A stretch of DNA of 64,000 nucleotides from Aedoeadaptatus acetigenes (GTDB taxonomy: Bacteria > Bacillota > Clostridia > Tissierellales > Peptoniphilaceae): positions 13,490 to 77,489 of the forward strand of contig NZ_JAOQJD010000011.1 in assembly GCF_025566985.1 (NCBI RefSeq), written 5' to 3'. Made by a program: the position numbers and the translations under genes. The notes beneath the pieces were generated by a model that saw nothing but the letters and a program-made list of their open reading frames with translations, searched no databases and was not told the DNA's origin. This document shows positions 61,327 to 64,000 of the stretch, piece after piece; within the stretch, counting starts at the first letter, position 1, and every line of letters begins with the position of its first letter.

Positions 61327-62517
61327 TTAAACGAGTTTGGCCGTTTCCATGGCGATTTTCAATTCTTCGTTGGTGGGAATAACCAATACGGGAATGGAAG
61401 AATCGTCGGCACTGATGACAGCTTCTTTGCCGCGCATGTCGTTTTTGTCGCGGTCGATCTTGATGCCTAAGGAAGCCAAGCCGCCTGCGACGCGTTCTCT
61501 CGTGGAAATGGAGTTTTCGCCGACGCCGGCCGTAAAGATAATGCCGTCGCAGTGATCCATTTCGGTTAAATAGGCGCCGATGAATTTGCGGACGCGGTTT
61601 TCGAAAATATCCAGAGCCAGTTGTGCCCGTTCGTTGCCCTTTTCAGCTGCTTCTTCCAAGTCTCTGAAGTCGCTGGATACGCCGCTGATGCCCAAGACAC
61701 CGCTCTTTTTGTTCATAACATTAGACATTTCCTCGGTCGAGAGGTTTTCTTTGTCCATAATGAAGGGAACGATGGCGGGGTCCATGTCGCCGGTACGGGT
61801 ACCCATGGCCAAGCCTTCGAGGGGCGTAAAGCCCATGGTGGTGTCGTAGCATTTTCCGCCGACGACGGCGCTGATGCTGGAGCCGTTACCTAAGTGGCAG
61901 GTAATTAAGTTCACATCGTCAAGATTTTTGCCGAGCATTTCAGCGGCACGTTCCGTAATGTATTGGTGGCTGGTGCCGTGGAAGCCGTAGCGACGAACTT
62001 TGTATTTTTCGTAGTATTCGTAGGGAAGGGCATAGATGTAGTTTAATGCCGGAATGGTTTGGTGGAAAGCCGTGTCGAATACAGCGACCATGGGGATGTC
62101 GCCCATGATTTCCTTGCAGGCTTCGATACCGATAATGTTCGGCGGATTGTGCAGGGGTGCGATTTCAACATTGTCGTTAATGGCTTTCATGACCTTTTCG
62201 TCGATGATCACCGATTCGGCAAATGCTTCGCCGCCGTGTACGACGCGGTGGCCGACGGCATCGATTTCGTCTAAGCTCTTAACGGCGCCGTATTCAGCGT
62301 GTTGTAAAGAATCCAAGACGATTTTAAGGGCTGCCTTGTGATCGGCGAGCATTTCTTCGATGACGATTTCGTCTTTGCCGGCTGCTTCGTATTTTACGCG
62401 GCCGCCTTCGATGCCGATCCGTTCGGCTAAACCTTTGGCGAGAACTTTCTTATCTTCCATATCGATTAACTGGTATTTCAGAGAAGAGCTGCCACAGTTA
62501 ATGACTAAAATTTTCAT
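61327..62517 (-). CDS. ackA: acetate kinase
   Basis: A 396-aa ASKHA-fold kinase with INCGSSSLKYQL, GHRVVHGGE, VFDTAFHQTIP and ITCHLGNGSSI. It makes ATP from acetyl phosphate, the usual energy step in anaerobic fermenters. A pta gene is not in this window. The divergent region to tmcAL contains a minus-strand extended -10 TATAAT at 62561-62556. Confidence 0.97.
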   Translation of the reverse strand: MKILVINCGSSSLKYQLIDMEDKKVLAKGLAERIGIEGGRVKYEAAGKDEIVIEEMLADHKAALKIVLDSLQHAEYGAVKSLDEIDAVGHRVVHGGEAFAESVIIDEKVMKAINDNVEIAPLHNPPNIIGIEACKEIMGDIPMVAVFDTAFHQTIPALNYIYALPYEYYEKYKVRRYGFHGTSHQYITERAAEMLGKNLDDVNLITCHLGNGSSISAVVGGKCYDTTMGFTPLEGLAMGTRTGDMDPAIVPFIMDKENLSTEEMSNVMNKKSGVLGISGVSSDFRDLEEAAEKGNERAQLALDIFENRVRKFIGAYLTEMDHCDGIIFTAGVGENSISTRERVAGGLASLGIKIDRDKNDMRGKEAVISADDSSIPVLVIPTNEELKIAMETAKLV

Positions 62518-62543
62518 GTATTTCCTCCTTAAGCATTTTCATT

Positions 62544-62583
62544 TTGACCGCAGTTATTATATCATATAATCGTTCCTTGTCGA
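62544..62583. promoter_or_regulatory. divergent promoter region ackA / tmcAL
   Basis: On the minus strand TCGACA (62583-62578), a 16-bp spacer and TATAAT (62561-62556) with TGA extended -10 serve ackA. On the plus strand TTGACC (62544-62549) and TATAAT (62565-62570), with a short 15-bp spacer, may serve tmcAL. The two promoters overlap. Confidence 0.6.
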
Positions 62584-62610
62584 AGAAAAGAGATGAAAAG
62601 GATTGAAATC

Positions 62611-63729
62611 ATGCCCTATGCACTCATCGTGGCGGAGACCAACCCTCCGCACTACGGCCATACATACTTAATCCAACGCGCCAAAGAAAGCGGCTATGGC
62701 GTCGTGGTTTTAATGAGCGCCTCTTTTACGCAGCGGGGCCTGCCCGTTGTGACGGACAAGTTTACGCGGGCGAATGACCTTGTGAAAAACGGTGCCGATG
62801 TGGTGATTACCCATCCGGTGCAGTCGGCCACCTCCGGCGGCGAGTATTTTTCCCGCGGCGCCATGGCTGTGGCAAGTCGATTGCCTTTTATCGACGCCGT
62901 CTTTTGCGGCACGGAATTCGGCGACAGGGCGACTTTCGATGCCATTTACCGTTACGAAAAGACCGAAGCCTTTCACTCCCGCCTAAAAGCGGCCATGGAA
63001 AGCGGCACATCCTATGCCGCGGCGTACAAAGAGGCTTTGGAGGCGGAGGACAAATCTTGGCCTTCGGTGTTTCAGTCCAACGCCCTATTGGCTTACGGCT
63101 ACTATAAAAGCTTGAAGCAATTGGCACCGATGATTCCCCTCGTGATGGTTGAGCGTGCCCAAGACGGCGAGAAGATTTGCTCCGCATCGGCCATTCGTAC
63201 CATGAATGACCCCTATCAAATCAAGCATTTCTGTGCGGGATCTCCGCCTCAATACAAAGAATCGGAGTTGGTCGAATCCCTCTACCGCTTCTACCGCGGC
63301 CTGTGGCTCTCCTCTCCCCCGGACCTCACATCCTTTGCCGGCTACGAAATCGGACTGGACAAGCGAATCCGCGCCTGTTTGCGCGAAGCGAAGACCTATG
63401 ATGAATTTTTTGACCTGGTGAAGACTCGGCGCTATTCCCGCTGGCGCATCGCTCGTCTCATGCTCCACGCATCCCTCGGATTGGATAAGGCGTCCGTCGA
63501 GGCGGCCATGGCCCGTCAGCATACCTTTCAGGTCTTGGCATTTTCCGACGAAGGGAAAGACTATCTTCGCAAGGCGAAGGATTCGTCCGTTACCTTACTT
63601 ACCAATTTCAAACAAGTGAAAAAATGCTCTCTCGATGAAAGGCGGTTCTTGGCTTTCGAAGAAAAAGCCACAGACCTTTGGAGCGTCCTCACCTCCGGGG
63701 ATATGGGGCGGGACTTTCGAGGCTTTTGA
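62611..63729 (+). CDS. tmcAL: tRNA(Met) cytidine acetate ligase (TmcAL)
   Basis: About 372 aa. The N-terminal nucleotidyltransferase-like domain has ETNPPHYGHTYLI (HxGH motif, here HYGH), LMSASFTQRGLPVVTDKFTRA, and SASAIRTM in the middle. A helical C-terminal region follows. TmcAL activates acetate with ATP and acetylates C34 of elongator tRNA-Met in Bacillota. It is divergent from ackA, so two acetate-using enzymes are neighbours. ATG 62611 has AAGGA 8 nt upstream; ATG 62593 is less likely. Confidence 0.88.
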   Translation: MPYALIVAETNPPHYGHTYLIQRAKESGYGVVVLMSASFTQRGLPVVTDKFTRANDLVKNGADVVITHPVQSATSGGEYFSRGAMAVASRLPFIDAVFCGTEFGDRATFDAIYRYEKTEAFHSRLKAAMESGTSYAAAYKEALEAEDKSWPSVFQSNALLAYGYYKSLKQLAPMIPLVMVERAQDGEKICSASAIRTMNDPYQIKHFCAGSPPQYKESELVESLYRFYRGLWLSSPPDLTSFAGYEIGLDKRIRACLREAKTYDEFFDLVKTRRYSRWRIARLMLHASLGLDKASVEAAMARQHTFQVLAFSDEGKDYLRKAKDSSVTLLTNFKQVKKCSLDERRFLAFEEKATDLWSVLTSGDMGRDFRGF

Positions 63730-63732
63730 GCA

Positions 63733-63757
63733 ATAAAAAAACGGCGCGAGGCCGTTT
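63733..63757 (-). terminator. terminator between tmcAL and transposase
   Basis: AAACGGC pairs with GCCGTTT around a small loop. The minus-strand tail has seven Ts, so it best terminates the minus-strand transposase transcript, though it may also stop tmcAL. Confidence 0.65.
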
Positions 63758-64000
63758 CAGACTGCAGACAAACTCCGAATAAATCTCGGGGTTTGTCTCT
63801 TTTTTATGTTGTCAATCCATTTTCTCCATAAATCAGCAAAAGAAGGGCCGCAGTCTCCCCTCTCCCGATCTCTTCGATCCATCATCAGTGCCAGTTTTTT
63901 CATGTTCATGCATGCAAAGGTCAGCACCGCTTTCAGGTCCATTTTCTTTCGTCCACGCTGGTTGGTGTAGCGAAGGCCATGGTATTCTTTGGCGCTGCCG
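63757..64000 (-). mobile_element. IS1182-family transposase, C-terminal part
   Basis: The minus-strand frame is open from the window edge to the stop at 63759-63757, giving 80 codons. It begins GSAKEYHGLRYTNQRGRKKM and continues DLKAVLTFACMNMKKLA. The combination HGLRYTxxRG...K...LTFACMNMKK is the typical C-terminal end of IS1182-like DDE transposases. The last about 40 residues are a less conserved tail. The rest lies outside the window, so intactness is unknown. The right element boundary should be near 63730-63760; no inverted repeat could be assigned. Confidence 0.8.

Overview
The window is a 64-kb piece of a Bacillota (Firmicutes) chromosome, GC about half by eye. It holds Gram-positive markers: PolC-type replicase, lexA beside a yneA-like gene, RNase Y, RnpM/YlxR, TmcAL, FtsK/SpoIIIE and AbrB-type regulation. 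Rubrerythrin, acetate kinase and the gene set point to an anaerobe of the Clostridia/Tissierellia type. A Peptoniphilaceae-like organism is my best guess from general impression, not from a search. No rRNA, tRNA or CRISPR array is visible.

Layout. 1-2.3 kb (-): recX, a GIY-YIG protein and a two-gene threonine/serine exporter. 2.4-9.2 kb (+): a compact operon joining an FHA protein, a SEDS glycosyltransferase and a penicillin-binding protein to ispD, ispF and fba-fsa-glpX. 9.2-13 kb (+): rpmE, yqhQ, prmC, prfA, rubrerythrin. 13.1-21 kb (+): miaB-mutS-mutL-miaA and a PLP enzyme. 21-23.9 kb: a Mga-like regulator, lexA and a divergent yneA-like SOS gene. 24-25.1 kb: an AT-rich accessory pocket with an orphan AbrB protein, a small TTG-start ORF, a perfect palindrome and coding debris. 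25.1-27.8 kb (-): tyrosine recombinase and RNase Y.

27.9-37.6 kb (-) is one tight unit: ftsK-rimO-pgsA-cinA-recA-Mre11-like nuclease-split Rad50-like ATPase. A good LexA-box candidate lies between its promoter and the ftsK start. 37.6-48.4 kb (-): the rimP-nusA-rnpM-infB-rbfA-nrnA-truB-ribF operon, then rpsO-pnp-dut. 48.4-59.2 kb (-): polC-ispG-rseP-cdsA-uppS-frr-pyrH-tsf-rpsB. 59.2-64 kb: M29 aminopeptidase (+), rpmF-yceD (-), ackA (-), tmcAL (+) and the 3' end of an IS1182-type transposase (-) running off the window.

How the genes work together. Isoprenoid genes (ispD, ispF, ispG, uppS) and the SEDS/PBP pair feed cell-wall synthesis. The translation genes are in classical order. The most interesting theme is DNA damage: lexA/yneA share an SOS promoter region, and the ftsK-recA operon appears to carry a LexA box and ends with a MRE11-RAD50-type complex. 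Its ATPase is encoded as separate N-terminal and C-terminal halves plus a small coiled-coil protein. About two thirds of the promoters I could place carry an extended -10 (TGn) element.
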